NCBI RefSeq assembly: GCF_900218015.1
Contig: NZ_UFQQ01000013.1
Location: 105,381 to 169,380, forward strand
From: Rhodopseudomonas pentothenatexigens
Lineage (GTDB): Bacteria > Pseudomonadota > Alphaproteobacteria > Rhizobiales > Xanthobacteraceae
DNA: 64,000 nucleotides
Direction: 5' to 3'
Part shown: one piece after another, positions 15,885 through 24,940 of the stretch
Numbering within the stretch: the stretch's first letter is position 1
How the letters are laid out: every line of letters begins with the position of its first letter
Notes under the pieces: model-generated
The model's database searches: none
Told to the model about the DNA's origin: nothing
What the model saw: the letters and a program-made list of their open reading frames with translations, nothing else
Made by a program: the position numbers and the translations under genes

Positions 15885-16775
15885 TCACGCCTCCTCACTC
15901 ACCATCCGCCGATAATCTCGCGGATTATGTCCGGTCCGCCGTTTGAAGAAACGGCAGAAATACGCCGGGTCCTCGAAGCCGAGTTCGAACGAGAGCTTGG
16001 AGATCGGCGCCGCGATATACGTCAGCCGGCGGCAGGCCTCTCGGGTCAGACGCGCATGCACCACGTCAAGCGCGCTCTGACCGGTCTCCGCTTTCGCCAG
16101 CCGGTTGAGGCGTTCCGGCGTCATGCCGAGTTCGCCCGCATAGCGCGCGATCGGCCAGTGCTCGCAATGATGCGCCTCCACCAGCAGTAGGAAGCGGGTG
16201 AACTGATCGGCGCCGCGCGCGGCATAGCGCGCCTGCCGCTCGCTCTGCTGCGCCAGCCGCCAGACGATGGCGCGGCCGAGCCATAGCGGCACCGGGGAAT
16301 TGCCGGCATCCGGCGAGGCAAATTCGTCGGCAAGCTCGGCGAATAATCTGTCGATCCGCGCAGTTGCGGCACCGTCCGGCTCGAACTCCAGGATACGCGC
16401 CGCGGCGAACAGGTCGCGGAGCGCCTGGCCGGTCGCCGGCACGTCGCCCTCGATCATCGCATGCGGATTGAAGGTGAAGACCTGACCTTCGGTGTGCGGC
16501 GAGAACTTGAAGCCGTGAACGACGCCGGGCGGCACGATCACCGCGACCGGCCCGTCGCGTTGCACGCGCTGCTCATCGAGCGCGATCGTCGCCGTCCCGG
16601 AGCCGATCCAGAGGATCTGGTGCAGGCTGCGGTGGGTGTGGACGTCGATCTGCCACTGATACAACCGGCTGCGCGACTGGATTGCTTCGACATGCAGCAT
16701 GTCGACCGGCGCCGGCGGTGTCTCGCCGTACAGCGCGAAGATCGGAATTGCTGCTTTGCGGCGTGCGCGAGCCAT
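15885..16775 (-). CDS. AraC-family regulator, PobR-like
   Basis: A 296-residue regulator with an N-terminal cupin-like sensor domain (HTHRSLHQILWIGSG) and a C-terminal double helix-turn-helix ending in LGFEDPAYFCRFFKRRTGHNP. The N-terminus MARARRKAAIPIFALYGE resembles PobR-type activators of 4-hydroxybenzoate metabolism. It is divergent from the P450 gene with 151 bp between starts, so it probably controls the P450 and perhaps ligAB in response to an aromatic acid. The start at 16775 is preferred to an upstream in-frame ATG. Effector is inferred. Confidence 0.87.
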   Translation of the reverse strand: MARARRKAAIPIFALYGETPPAPVDMLHVEAIQSRSRLYQWQIDVHTHRSLHQILWIGSGTATIALDEQRVQRDGPVAVIVPPGVVHGFKFSPHTEGQVFTFNPHAMIEGDVPATGQALRDLFAAARILEFEPDGAATARIDRLFAELADEFASPDAGNSPVPLWLGRAIVWRLAQQSERQARYAARGADQFTRFLLLVEAHHCEHWPIARYAGELGMTPERLNRLAKAETGQSALDVVHARLTREACRRLTYIAAPISKLSFELGFEDPAYFCRFFKRRTGHNPRDYRRMVSEEA

Positions 16776-16926
16776 TCCGCAGCTAAGACCGAACGTCGGA
16801 AAAGTGCAAGTTTTTGTCACCGCGGCGTCTCACGGGGAGAGGTGGTGGCAACTACACTCCGACGATTGCCGCAACTAACAGACCACCAACGAACCGGGCG
16901 GCCGCAACAAGAGAGGAAATCAGCTC
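16776..16926. promoter_or_regulatory. Divergent promoter region between the PobR-like regulator and P450
   Basis: This 151-bp gap must hold both promoters. AGAGAGGAAA near 16911 is the ribosome binding site of the P450 gene. I found no convincing palindrome or direct repeat for the AraC-type regulator by eye. Confidence 0.4.
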
Positions 16927-18114
16927 ATGTTCAGCTTCGATCCGTATTCGCCCGTCGTCGATGCCGACCCGTTCCCGCTCTACAAGACGCTGCGTGACGA
17001 ACATCCGGTGTACTGGAGCGAGCCGGCGCAGATGTGGATTCTGTCGCGCTATCTCGACGTCGCCGGCGCCGGCAGCAACTGGCAGGTGTTCTCCTCGGCC
17101 AAGGGCAATTTGATGACCGAGCTGCCGAACCGCGCCGGCGCCACGCTCGGCACCACCGACCCACCGCGCCACGACCGGCTGCGCGGGCTGGTGCAGCACG
17201 CCTTCATGAAGCGCAATCTCGAAGCGCTCGCCGAACCGATGCGTGAAATCGCCCGCGATGCCGCCGAAGCCTTGCGCGGCCGCGACCAGTTCGACTTCAT
17301 CGGCGACTTTTCGTCCAAGTTCACCGTGCGGGTGCTGTTCGCGGCGCTCGGCCTGCCGATGGGCGATGAGCAGACCGTGCGCGACAAGGCGGTGCTGATG
17401 GTGCAGAGCGATCCGGTCACCCGCGCCAAGGGGCCGGAGCATCTGGCTGCCTACGCCTGGATGCAGGACTACGCGTCGAGCGTGATCGCACAGCGCCGTT
17501 CCGAGCCGAAGAACGATCTGATCTCGCATTTCAGCATGGCGGAGATCGACGGCGATAAGCTCGACGAACGCGAGGTGCTGCTCACCACCACCACGCTGAT
17601 CATGGCCGGCATCGAATCGCTCGGCGGATTCATGAGCATGCTGGCGCTGAATCTGGCCGATTTCGCCGACGCGCGCCGCGCCGCGGTGGCCGATCCGGCG
17701 CTGCTGCCGGATGCGGTCGAAGAATCGCTGCGCTACAACACTTCGGCGCAGCGGTTCAAACGCTGCCTGCAGAGCGACCTGACGCTGCACGGCGTCACCA
17801 TGAAGGCCGGCGACTTCGTCTGCCTCGCCTATGGCTCGGCCAATCGCGACGAACGGCAATTCCCGAATCCGGACGTCTACGACATCACGCGCAAGCCCAA
17901 GGGCCATCTCGGTTTCGGCGGCGGCGTGCACGGCTGCCTCGGTTCGGCGATCGCCCGGATGGCGATCAGGATCGCATTCGATGAGTTCCACAGGGTGGTG
18001 CCGGACTACACACGCACCGAGCAGCAGCTCAACTGGATGCCGTCGTCGACTTTCCGCAGCCCGCTGCGGCTGGAGTTTGCGGTCGACCAAGCATCGGCGC
18101 GGTCCGCGGCTTGA
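16927..18114 (+). CDS. Cytochrome P450 (bacterial class I)
   Basis: A 395-residue soluble P450. The haem-binding loop is FGGGVHGCLG with proximal Cys337, the K-helix ExxR is E266-SLR269, and the I-helix motif reads AGIES (227-231). The usual acid/alcohol pair D/T is thus E230/S231, which may alter proton delivery. Neighbouring LigAB and a PobR-like regulator suggest oxidation of a hydroxy- or methoxybenzoate; it could belong to the CYP203 group described from R. palustris as binding hydroxybenzoates, but this is memory plus context. No ferredoxin or reductase gene is adjacent. Confidence 0.9.
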   Translation: MFSFDPYSPVVDADPFPLYKTLRDEHPVYWSEPAQMWILSRYLDVAGAGSNWQVFSSAKGNLMTELPNRAGATLGTTDPPRHDRLRGLVQHAFMKRNLEALAEPMREIARDAAEALRGRDQFDFIGDFSSKFTVRVLFAALGLPMGDEQTVRDKAVLMVQSDPVTRAKGPEHLAAYAWMQDYASSVIAQRRSEPKNDLISHFSMAEIDGDKLDEREVLLTTTTLIMAGIESLGGFMSMLALNLADFADARRAAVADPALLPDAVEESLRYNTSAQRFKRCLQSDLTLHGVTMKAGDFVCLAYGSANRDERQFPNPDVYDITRKPKGHLGFGGGVHGCLGSAIARMAIRIAFDEFHRVVPDYTRTEQQLNWMPSSTFRSPLRLEFAVDQASARSAA

Positions 18115-18117
18115 AGC

Positions 18118-18408
18118 TCAGCTTTCTTCGGCGTCGCCCATTGCGAGGCCAGTGAGCGTCGCAACGATCGCGAAACCGACCGCCGAGGTCAGGGCGAAAT
18201 CGAACAGCCGGAACGCGGGCAGGCCGAGCAGTGCCGGCGTCACGCCGAAGTGCGGGGACCGCGTCGCCACGAATGCGAAGCCGAGCCCGATCGCGGCGCC
18301 CATCATTGCGTGGCTGGCGGTCGCCGCCAGCCGCGACAGCATGCGGCCTGTCGGGGTGAGTTTCCTGATGGTCTCGAACGCTCGAGCTGGCGGTTTCTTT
18401 CCACGCAT
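18118..18408 (-). CDS. Small hypothetical membrane protein
   Basis: A 96-residue protein with a basic N-terminus and two or three hydrophobic segments (ASHAMMGAAIGLGFAFVA and FALTSAVGFAIVATLTGLAM). Codon use matches its neighbours and it converges with the P450 gene, with 3 bases between the stops. No family was recognised. Its position does not indicate a role. Confidence 0.65.
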   Translation of the reverse strand: MRGKKPPARAFETIRKLTPTGRMLSRLAATASHAMMGAAIGLGFAFVATRSPHFGVTPALLGLPAFRLFDFALTSAVGFAIVATLTGLAMGDAEES

Positions 18409-18506
18409 GGCGAATCCCTCGCTGGCTGAGGCGCCAACGCGGCTCCGCTTGCGCCGTTCCTAATCGGCGCTCATCGACCATTGGGGGCTGGCAAAGGGGC
18501 GCTGGC

Positions 18507-20453
18507 TCAACTGACCGGATTGCGCCGCGGTTCGACGATCTCGAACATGCGCGGGAATTCGTCCATCAGGCCCATCAGTTCGGCGAGCTTCATCGGATTG
18601 CCGCTGACCTTGATCTTGCCGGCCATCACCGCCTCCGGAAACGAGGTCTGCTTGGCGATCACCTCGTCGAGCAGGCTGCGCGGCAACGCGAAGCCGGCGT
18701 CTGCTGTGGCCGATTGGACGCCCGCCACATAGGTCAACGCGCAGTTCTCCAGCGTCAGCACCCAGTCTTCGCCGGTGTCGGTGAACTGCCAGTTCAGCAC
18801 GATGGTCTTGCCTTCCGCCTTCGGCCCGTTGAGCCGGACGCCGAGCACATCCCAGATCTGCGAGGTCTTGAGCGCCGACAGCGTCTCGCGCGGCATCCCC
18901 GGCCGGGCCGGCATCTTCGGCATGCCGTGGCGCAGTTCCTGGGCGCCGAACAGATAGGCGTTGCGCCAGGTGGCACTCTCGGACTGGTAGCCGAGCTGCT
19001 CGAACGTGTCGGCGAGAAGATGCCGGCCTTCCTGGTTGTCGGGATCGGCGAACACCAGATGGCTGAGCGCCTGCGCGATGAAGCGGAATTCGCCGCGGTC
19101 GAAGTCGGCGCGCGCCTTCGCCAGCAGCGCGTCCGCGCCGCCCATGTACTCGACGTACTTTTTCCCGGCGTCGACCGGCGGCAGCGGATCGAGATTGGCC
19201 GGGTTGGCATCGTACCAGCCGAGATACTTCTGGTAGATCGCCTTCACGTTGTGGCGGATGTGGCCGTAATAGCCGCGGGCGTGCCAGGCGCCATCGAGGC
19301 TCTTCGGCAGACGGATGGTTTCGGCGATCTCGGCGGCGTTGAGGCCGTGGTTCATCAGCCGCAACGTCTGGTCGTGGGCGAATTTGTAGATGTCGCGCTG
19401 CTGCCGGATCATCAGGTCGATCCGTTCGGTGCCCCACACCGGCCAATGGTGCTGCCCGCACATCACCTCGGCCTTGCCGCCCCAGAGCTGCAGCGCTTCC
19501 CCGAGATAGCCCGACCACGCCAGCGCATCGCGCACGTCGGCGCCGCGGAACGGCAGCAGATTGTGGAAGTTGTGGGTGCAGTTTTCGGCGAGGTTGAGCA
19601 GCTTGTAGCGCGGAATGTAGAAGTGCATCTCCGCTGGCGCCTCGGAGTTCGGCGCCATCTGGAATTCAAAATCGACGCCGTCGATGCGGCGGGTATCGCC
19701 GGTCGCCTTGATCAGGTCGGTCGGCCGCAACAGCGCCGTGCTGCCGGCGGCCATTGTCTTGCCGAGGCCGCAATCGACATGGCCGCGCGGCCCCTTGGCG
19801 AGCAGCGGCCCGAACTGATACTGCGCGCGCCGCAGCATCGCCGGTCCGGCGATGATGTTCTCGGAGACGGCGTGCTCCATGAACAGATCGGGTGCGATGA
19901 TCGGCACCCGTCCGTTGGCGAGTGCGTCGTCGTCGAGCACGCCGCGGGCGCCGCCCCAATGATCCGCATGGGTGTGGGTGAAGATCACCGCCACCACCGG
20001 CCTGTCGCCGCGGTGGCGGGCGTAGAGCTGCATCGCCGCGCGGGCGCCTTCGATCGAGGTCAGGGTGTCGACCACGATCACGCCGCTGTCGCTCTCGATC
20101 AGCGTCATGTTGGCGATGTCGAAGCCGCGGACCTGGTACACGCCCGGCACGACCTCGAACAGCCCGTGCTGCATGTTGAGCCGGGACTGCCGCCACAGGC
20201 TCGGATCGACGCTCGGCGGCGCGGTATCGTCTAGCAGGAAACCATAGGGTTCGAGACTCCACACCGTGCGGCCCTGGGCGGATTCGACCGCGGCGTGATC
20301 GATGCTGCCGATAAACCCGCGCGCGGCATCGTCGAAATCGGTGGTGTCGGAGAATGGCAGCTCGTTCAGCACTGCGGCGTGGCGGGCGATCACAGGTGCG
20401 GAGGCATCTTTTGGTGCAAGCGCATCGTCTGCGATTGTGGCGGTCTCGCTCAT
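18507..20453 (-). CDS. Alkyl sulfatase, metallo-beta-lactamase type (SdsA1/BDS1 family)
   Basis: A 648-residue type III sulfatase. The metallo-beta-lactamase domain shows the zinc motif THTHADHWGG near residue 160 and GEALQLWGGKAEVMCGQHHWPVWG further on. The middle is a dimerisation region and the C-terminal ~130 residues form an SCP2-like domain thought to bind the alkyl chain. It should hydrolyse primary or secondary alkyl sulfates to alcohol plus sulfate. No clear signal peptide is seen with the start at MSETATIADD (20453), whereas SdsA1 is exported. An arylsulfatase and TauE-type exporter are close by. Confidence 0.9.
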   Translation of the reverse strand: MSETATIADDALAPKDASAPVIARHAAVLNELPFSDTTDFDDAARGFIGSIDHAAVESAQGRTVWSLEPYGFLLDDTAPPSVDPSLWRQSRLNMQHGLFEVVPGVYQVRGFDIANMTLIESDSGVIVVDTLTSIEGARAAMQLYARHRGDRPVVAVIFTHTHADHWGGARGVLDDDALANGRVPIIAPDLFMEHAVSENIIAGPAMLRRAQYQFGPLLAKGPRGHVDCGLGKTMAAGSTALLRPTDLIKATGDTRRIDGVDFEFQMAPNSEAPAEMHFYIPRYKLLNLAENCTHNFHNLLPFRGADVRDALAWSGYLGEALQLWGGKAEVMCGQHHWPVWGTERIDLMIRQQRDIYKFAHDQTLRLMNHGLNAAEIAETIRLPKSLDGAWHARGYYGHIRHNVKAIYQKYLGWYDANPANLDPLPPVDAGKKYVEYMGGADALLAKARADFDRGEFRFIAQALSHLVFADPDNQEGRHLLADTFEQLGYQSESATWRNAYLFGAQELRHGMPKMPARPGMPRETLSALKTSQIWDVLGVRLNGPKAEGKTIVLNWQFTDTGEDWVLTLENCALTYVAGVQSATADAGFALPRSLLDEVIAKQTSFPEAVMAGKIKVSGNPMKLAELMGLMDEFPRMFEIVEPRRNPVS

Positions 20454-20544
20454 CCTCGGTCTCCTCCGGTCTTCGTCGTCTGTCCGCGACGGCGGCATCT
20501 CAACCGATGCAGAAACGGATTGCAATCGCAGGTCCGCACCTTAC

Positions 20545-20613
20545 GATTAGTTCATGAAACGATAGACGCCCGAAGCGGCGCGGCAGGCGAGGGAGATATT
20601 CATGAAACTAATC
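20545..20613. promoter_or_regulatory. Inverted pair of GATTAGTTTCATGAA-like sites
   Basis: GATTAGTTCATGAA (20545-20558) and TTCATGAAACTAATC (20599-20613) are inverted copies of one motif differing by a single base insertion. Each contains the palindrome TTCATGAA. They lie in the 261-bp gap between the divergent alkylsulfatase and DsbA-like genes and look like paired operators of an unidentified regulator. Confidence 0.5.
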
Positions 20614-20714
20614 ACGGCTGTTGCAAAGCTCCCGAAGCCCGCCGGGCGGAAATTGGTGCAGTTGAGGTTGCGATGCGGCAGGTCGGCTGTCGCATTGGGG
20701 TTGGTGACCGGCCG

Positions 20715-21368
20715 ATGAGTCTCAGCGTCGATCTGTTCTGGTCGTTCCGGAGCCCGTACAGCTATCTGTCGCTGCCCAAGGCGGTGAAGCTGGTCGAGCA
20801 ATACGACTTCGCCATCAATGCGCGGCCGGTGTATCCGCTGGCGGTGCGCGATCCGACCTTCTTCAAGCGCACCGATCCGAGGTTTGCGCGCTACGTCGTG
20901 CTCGACAGTTTTCGGGTGGCGCAGAAGGAGGGGATTCCGTTTCGCTTCCCGCGGCCCGATCCGATCGTGCAGAACATGCAGACGCTCGAGGTCGCCGCCG
21001 AGCAGCCGTACATCAGGCGCTTGACGCGGCTCGGCGCTGCCGCCCAGCTCGCCGGCCGCGGCCTGCCGTTCATCCGCGAGGTCAGCTCGGTGCTGTATGG
21101 CGGCGCTGTCGACAATTGGCACGAGGGCGATCATCTCGCCCAAGCGGCCCAGCGGGCCGGGCTCGATCTGGCGCAGCTCGAAGCCGAGATCGCCGCCGAT
21201 CCTGACAAGTACGACGAAACCATCCGCAGCAACGAGCGCGACCACGCCGCGTCCGGCCATTGGGGTGTGCCGACCTTCGTGTTCAACGGCGAGCCGTTCT
21301 TCGGCCAGGATCGGCTCGATCTGTTGCTGTGGCGCCTGCAGCAGCACGGGCTGAAGGAGCGAGGGTAG
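20715..21368 (+). CDS. DsbA-family protein, 2-hydroxychromene-2-carboxylate isomerase-like
   Basis: A 217-residue thioredoxin-fold protein with helical insertion. The N-terminal WSFRSPYSYL replaces the CxxC of DsbA with Ser, as in kappa GST and HCCA isomerases, and the cis-Pro motif WGVPTFVFNGEPFFGQDRL is near the C-terminus. It is probably a glutathione-dependent isomerase or transferase. The start at 20715 is the ATG directly before SLSVDLFWSFRSP. It is divergent from the alkylsulfatase gene and may serve aromatic or sulfonated-aromatic breakdown, but that is context only. Confidence 0.87.
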   Translation: MSLSVDLFWSFRSPYSYLSLPKAVKLVEQYDFAINARPVYPLAVRDPTFFKRTDPRFARYVVLDSFRVAQKEGIPFRFPRPDPIVQNMQTLEVAAEQPYIRRLTRLGAAAQLAGRGLPFIREVSSVLYGGAVDNWHEGDHLAQAAQRAGLDLAQLEAEIAADPDKYDETIRSNERDHAASGHWGVPTFVFNGEPFFGQDRLDLLLWRLQQHGLKERG

Positions 21369-21381
21369 CAGAAACGAGTCA

Positions 21382-21412
21382 TTCGGGGGCGCGCGAAGCG
21401 CGAACCCGGAAT
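21382..21412. repeat. Short REP-like hairpin
   Basis: CATTCGGGGGCGCGCGAAGC continues into GCGAACCCGGAATA to form a hairpin of the CATTCCGGG...CCCGGAATG family between the convergent DsbA-like and sulfatase genes. It may act as a terminator. Confidence 0.5.
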
Positions 21413-21422
21413 AACCGACGTG

Positions 21423-23708
21423 TTACTGCCTCGCCATCTCGACGTTGCCGACTGCTTCGCCGTCGAGATCCTGGTCGGTGAACATCGACACTTCGACCCG
21501 CAGCATCCGTCCGGTGAATTCGAACGGCGCGTCGTAATGCGATACCGGGCTGCCGCGGTCGCGGCCGATGTCGAGGCCGGACCACGAGATCAGCGTGTGG
21601 AAGGCGAGGCCGGTCTCCATCGAGCCCGCCGGCTCGCCGTCGATGGTCAGCGTGTAGCGGCTGACGCCGGTGCGAGAGCCCTTGGCCGGCGGCTCAGTAC
21701 GGCGGAGCCGCTCCACCTTGACGCCGAGCCGGCGCGGCCCCGGCTGCAGAGTTCGCTCCGACGTGACGACGTGATGGTGCCCGCCGATGTTGAGGTCGTG
21801 CACCAGCCGGCCGTCCTTGATGTACAGGCTGTAGCCGGACGTCATATCGCCGTGTGAGATCAGCACGCCTTCGCTGGCGGCTTCGAGTTCGATGTGGGCC
21901 TCGATGGTGTAGCTGCGGCTACGGACGTCGGGAGCGACGTCGGTCGGGACGTGGCCCATGCCGCGGTGAAACACGAAGTTCTTGCGGGCGCCGTGAAAGC
22001 GTGCGGCGTTCTCGGCGAACCGCGGTCCGAACCGGTCGTCGAGCGGTAGCACCTGATGTCGCTCCGCCGCGGCCCACCACATCTCGATCAGCTCGGCGAG
22101 CCGCGCGGGCTCTGCCTCCGCCAGATCGTGCGCTTCGGAGAAGTCGCGGTCGAGATGAAACAGTTCCCATTTGTCGTCGTCGAACGGCTTGCCGGGCGGA
22201 TGATACGCGACCGCCTTCCAGCCCTGATGCCAGATGCCGCGGTGGCCGAACATCTCGAAATATTGCGGCGAGGACTTCGACGGCACGCCGGGCTCGGTGA
22301 GCGACCGTGCGAAGCTCTCGCCTTCCAGCGGCATCTGCTTCAACCCGCCGATCTCGGCTGGTGCTTCGACCCCGATCAGCTCGAGCAGCGTCGGCACCAG
22401 GTCGCTGGCGTGGACGAACTGATGCCGCAGCTCGCCGCGGGCCGGCAAACGCGTCGGCCAACTGACGACGAACGGATCGCGGATGCCGCCGCCGTGGGTG
22501 TTCTGCTTGTAGCGCCGCAGCGGCGTGTTCGACGCCATCGCCCAGCCGTGCGGGAAGTTCGAATGCGAGTTCGGTCCGCCGATGTCGTCGATCTTCTTGA
22601 TCTTGTCGGGCATCGGTTCGAGCCGGAAGTTATAGGGCCCCATCGCGTTGATGAAGCCGAGCGGTCCGCCCTCCTGGCTGGCGCCGTTGTCGGACAGCAC
22701 CAGGATCAGCGTGTTGTCGCGCTGCCCGGAGGCGTCGAGGAAATCGACGAGGCGCTTCAGGTGGCGGTCGGCATGGTCGAGCATCCCGGCGAACGCCGCC
22801 TGCAGCCGGGTAAACACGCGCTGTTCGTCGGGGGTATGCTCGTTCCAGGGCTTCACGCCGTCGTTGCGCGGCGGCATGTCGGTGGTCTCGGGCACGATGC
22901 CCATCGCCTTCTGCCGCGCTATTCGCTGCTCGCGCTCGACGTCCCAGCCATGCGCGAAGGTGGCGTCGTAGCCCTTGATGATGTCCATCGGCGCCTGATG
23001 CGGCGCATGGCAGGCACCGAGCGCCACCCAGGTCAGCCACGGCAGTTCGGGCCGGTCGGCGGCGTGATCGGCGATGAAGCGGATCGCCTGATCGATGAGA
23101 TCCTCGGTCAGGTGATAGCCGGTCTCGTAGGTGCCGGGCGCATCGATCGGCGTATTGTCCGACACCAGCTCGGGCGAGAACTGGTCGGTCTCGGCGTCGA
23201 GGAAGCCGTAGAAGCGGTCGAAGCCGCGCCCCAGCGGCCAGCCGTCGAACGGGCCGGTGGCGCCGGTTTCGGTCAGCGGCGTGACGTGCCATTTGCCGAC
23301 CATGTAGTTGCGGTAGGCGTGAGCGCGCAGCATCTCGGCGAGCGTGCCGGCCTCCTTGGCGATCTTGCCGCGATAGCCTGGATAGCCGGAGTCGAAATTC
23401 GCCAGGCAGCCGACGCCGACCGAGTGATGGTTGCGCCCGGTCAGCAAGGCGGCGCGTGTTGTCGAGCACATCGCCGTGGTGTGGAAGCCGGTGTAGCGAA
23501 GGCCTTCGGCCGCGAGCTGGTCGATCGTCGGGGTCGCGATCGGCGATCCGTAGCAGCCAAAGTCGGAGAAGCCGACATCGTCGAACAGTACGACCAGAAT
23601 GTTCGGTGCACCCGCCGGCGCCGACGGTGGCTCTGGCCACCATGGTTTGGAATCGGCAATCGTCCTGCCGATCCGCCCGCCGAAGGTCTTCTGGTTGGTT
23701 GCGCTCAC
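21423..23708 (-). CDS. Arylsulfatase (type I, formylglycine-dependent), GTG start
   Basis: A 761-residue sulfatase. The metal-binding start NILVVLFDDVGFSDFGCYG and the activation site CSTTRAALLTGRNHH identify a type I sulfatase whose Cys would be converted to formylglycine. The signature has Thr where the core C-x-P/A-x-R motif normally has Pro or Ala. The C-terminal ~200 residues are an extra beta-rich domain. The start is probably GTG 23708 with GAGAGAG ahead, or ATG 23753. No signal peptide is evident. It likely frees sulfate from aryl or alkyl esters, next to an alkylsulfatase and sulfite exporter. Confidence 0.9.
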   Translation of the reverse strand: MSATNQKTFGGRIGRTIADSKPWWPEPPSAPAGAPNILVVLFDDVGFSDFGCYGSPIATPTIDQLAAEGLRYTGFHTTAMCSTTRAALLTGRNHHSVGVGCLANFDSGYPGYRGKIAKEAGTLAEMLRAHAYRNYMVGKWHVTPLTETGATGPFDGWPLGRGFDRFYGFLDAETDQFSPELVSDNTPIDAPGTYETGYHLTEDLIDQAIRFIADHAADRPELPWLTWVALGACHAPHQAPMDIIKGYDATFAHGWDVEREQRIARQKAMGIVPETTDMPPRNDGVKPWNEHTPDEQRVFTRLQAAFAGMLDHADRHLKRLVDFLDASGQRDNTLILVLSDNGASQEGGPLGFINAMGPYNFRLEPMPDKIKKIDDIGGPNSHSNFPHGWAMASNTPLRRYKQNTHGGGIRDPFVVSWPTRLPARGELRHQFVHASDLVPTLLELIGVEAPAEIGGLKQMPLEGESFARSLTEPGVPSKSSPQYFEMFGHRGIWHQGWKAVAYHPPGKPFDDDKWELFHLDRDFSEAHDLAEAEPARLAELIEMWWAAAERHQVLPLDDRFGPRFAENAARFHGARKNFVFHRGMGHVPTDVAPDVRSRSYTIEAHIELEAASEGVLISHGDMTSGYSLYIKDGRLVHDLNIGGHHHVVTSERTLQPGPRRLGVKVERLRRTEPPAKGSRTGVSRYTLTIDGEPAGSMETGLAFHTLISWSGLDIGRDRGSPVSHYDAPFEFTGRMLRVEVSMFTDQDLDGEAVGNVEMARQ

Positions 23709-24052
23709 TCGGTCTCTCTCTTGATGTCTGCGCCGGTTGGTCCGGCTGTGCATGATGGATAGGCGAATGCCGCGCAGCCTCGGCAAGGCGGCGCGGTGGA
23801 ATAGCGAATGCAATGGATCGGCTTGATGAGGAGGCTGGTGGAGCGAACCGGACGATGGCTTCGTACCGCTGAAGCCGACAATCCCGCGGCGGCGAGTCTT
23901 GTCGAGAAGGAGGCGTGCGGACGGTGGAGAGCATCAATGTCGATCGCGCGCAACCAATGCACGCCTCGGCGCATGCTTGCGCCGGCCGCTTCCTCCCTGG
24001 TTCTTAGTTCTGACGAAAATATTGTTCCAATTCACATGCGGGCGCAAGCGCA
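23709..24052. other. 344-bp gene-free divergent region
   Basis: The stretch between the arylsulfatase and TauE-type genes has no convincing gene. A longer + frame through it (from 23808) ends out of frame inside the TauE gene and lacks typical codon use. An AT-rich patch around 24005-24035 (GACGAAAATATTGTTCC) is the likeliest promoter or operator for the divergent pair. Confidence 0.45.
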
Positions 24053-24919
24053 ATGCCGCATGCGCCGCACGGATTTGCCGGGACTGACTTTCCTCTGTAC
24101 AGCGGGAGTGTCGCCGTTCGCGCGGCATTCCTCCGACAGTTCGAGCCCTCAGCGTTGTCGCTCATTCTCGATCCCTGGTTTTATGCCGTCGCCATCCCCG
24201 CGGTGTTTCTGCTCGGGCTCGCCAAAGGCGGCTTCTCAGGCGTCGGCATCGCGGCGACGCCGCTGCTGGCGCTGTATCTGCCGCCGCTCGAAGCCGCCGG
24301 GTTGCTTCTGCCGGTGCTGATCACCCAGGATCTGATCTCGCTGTATGTATACCGGCGTCATTGGGACGCGCGCAGTCTCAAGATCATGCTGCCGGGCGCG
24401 CTGATCGGGATGGCGATCGCATGGTGGACGGCGTCGATCGTGTCCGACGACGCAGTGCGGCTGATCGTCGGCGGCGTCGGGTTGGTGTTCGTGCTCAACG
24501 TCTGGCTGCGGCCGCACGCCTCCGCAGTGAAGCTGTCGGACGCCGCCGGCGTGTTCTGGGGCGCGGTGTCGGGCTTCACCTCGTTCATGACCCAAGGCGG
24601 CGGCCCCCCGTATCAGGTCTATATGCTGCCGCAGCTATTGCCGAAGCTGGTGCTGGTCGGCACCACCACGATCTTCTTTGCGATCATCAACGCGCTGAAG
24701 ATCGGTCCTTACTTCCTGCTCGGGCAGTTCACGCCAGCCAATCTCGGCACCTCGCTGGCGCTGTTGCCGCTCGCCGCCGCCGCCAACATGGCCGGCATCT
24801 GGCTGGTGAAGCGGACCCCGACCGGGTTGTTCTATCGGATCGCCTATGTGCTGCTGTTCGTGGTCTCGGTGGCGCTGCTGTATCAGAGGCTGTCGCATAT
24901 GCTGCGCGGGGCGGCGTAA
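24053..24919 (+). CDS. TauE/SafE-family exporter
   Basis: Up to 288 residues with about eight membrane helices and TauE/SafE motifs: FLLGLAKGGFSGVGIA, SGFTSFMTQGGGPPYQVYML and NALKIGPYFLLGQF. The family exports sulfite, sulfoacetate or related organosulfur anions. The first ~34 residues look atypical, so TTG 24155 (SLILDPWFYAVAIP) is a plausible true start. Placement beside two sulfatases suggests handling of sulfur released from sulfate esters or sulfonates. It converges with ccoG. Confidence 0.85.
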   Translation: MPHAPHGFAGTDFPLYSGSVAVRAAFLRQFEPSALSLILDPWFYAVAIPAVFLLGLAKGGFSGVGIAATPLLALYLPPLEAAGLLLPVLITQDLISLYVYRRHWDARSLKIMLPGALIGMAIAWWTASIVSDDAVRLIVGGVGLVFVLNVWLRPHASAVKLSDAAGVFWGAVSGFTSFMTQGGGPPYQVYMLPQLLPKLVLVGTTTIFFAIINALKIGPYFLLGQFTPANLGTSLALLPLAAAANMAGIWLVKRTPTGLFYRIAYVLLFVVSVALLYQRLSHMLRGAA

Positions 24920-24940
24920 CGCGTCGCCCCGCCACCGTGC

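Noticed and set aside
23808..24320. 170-residue + frame between the sulfatase and TauE genes
   Set aside because: It ends out of frame inside the TauE gene and has Arg/Ser-rich shadow composition.
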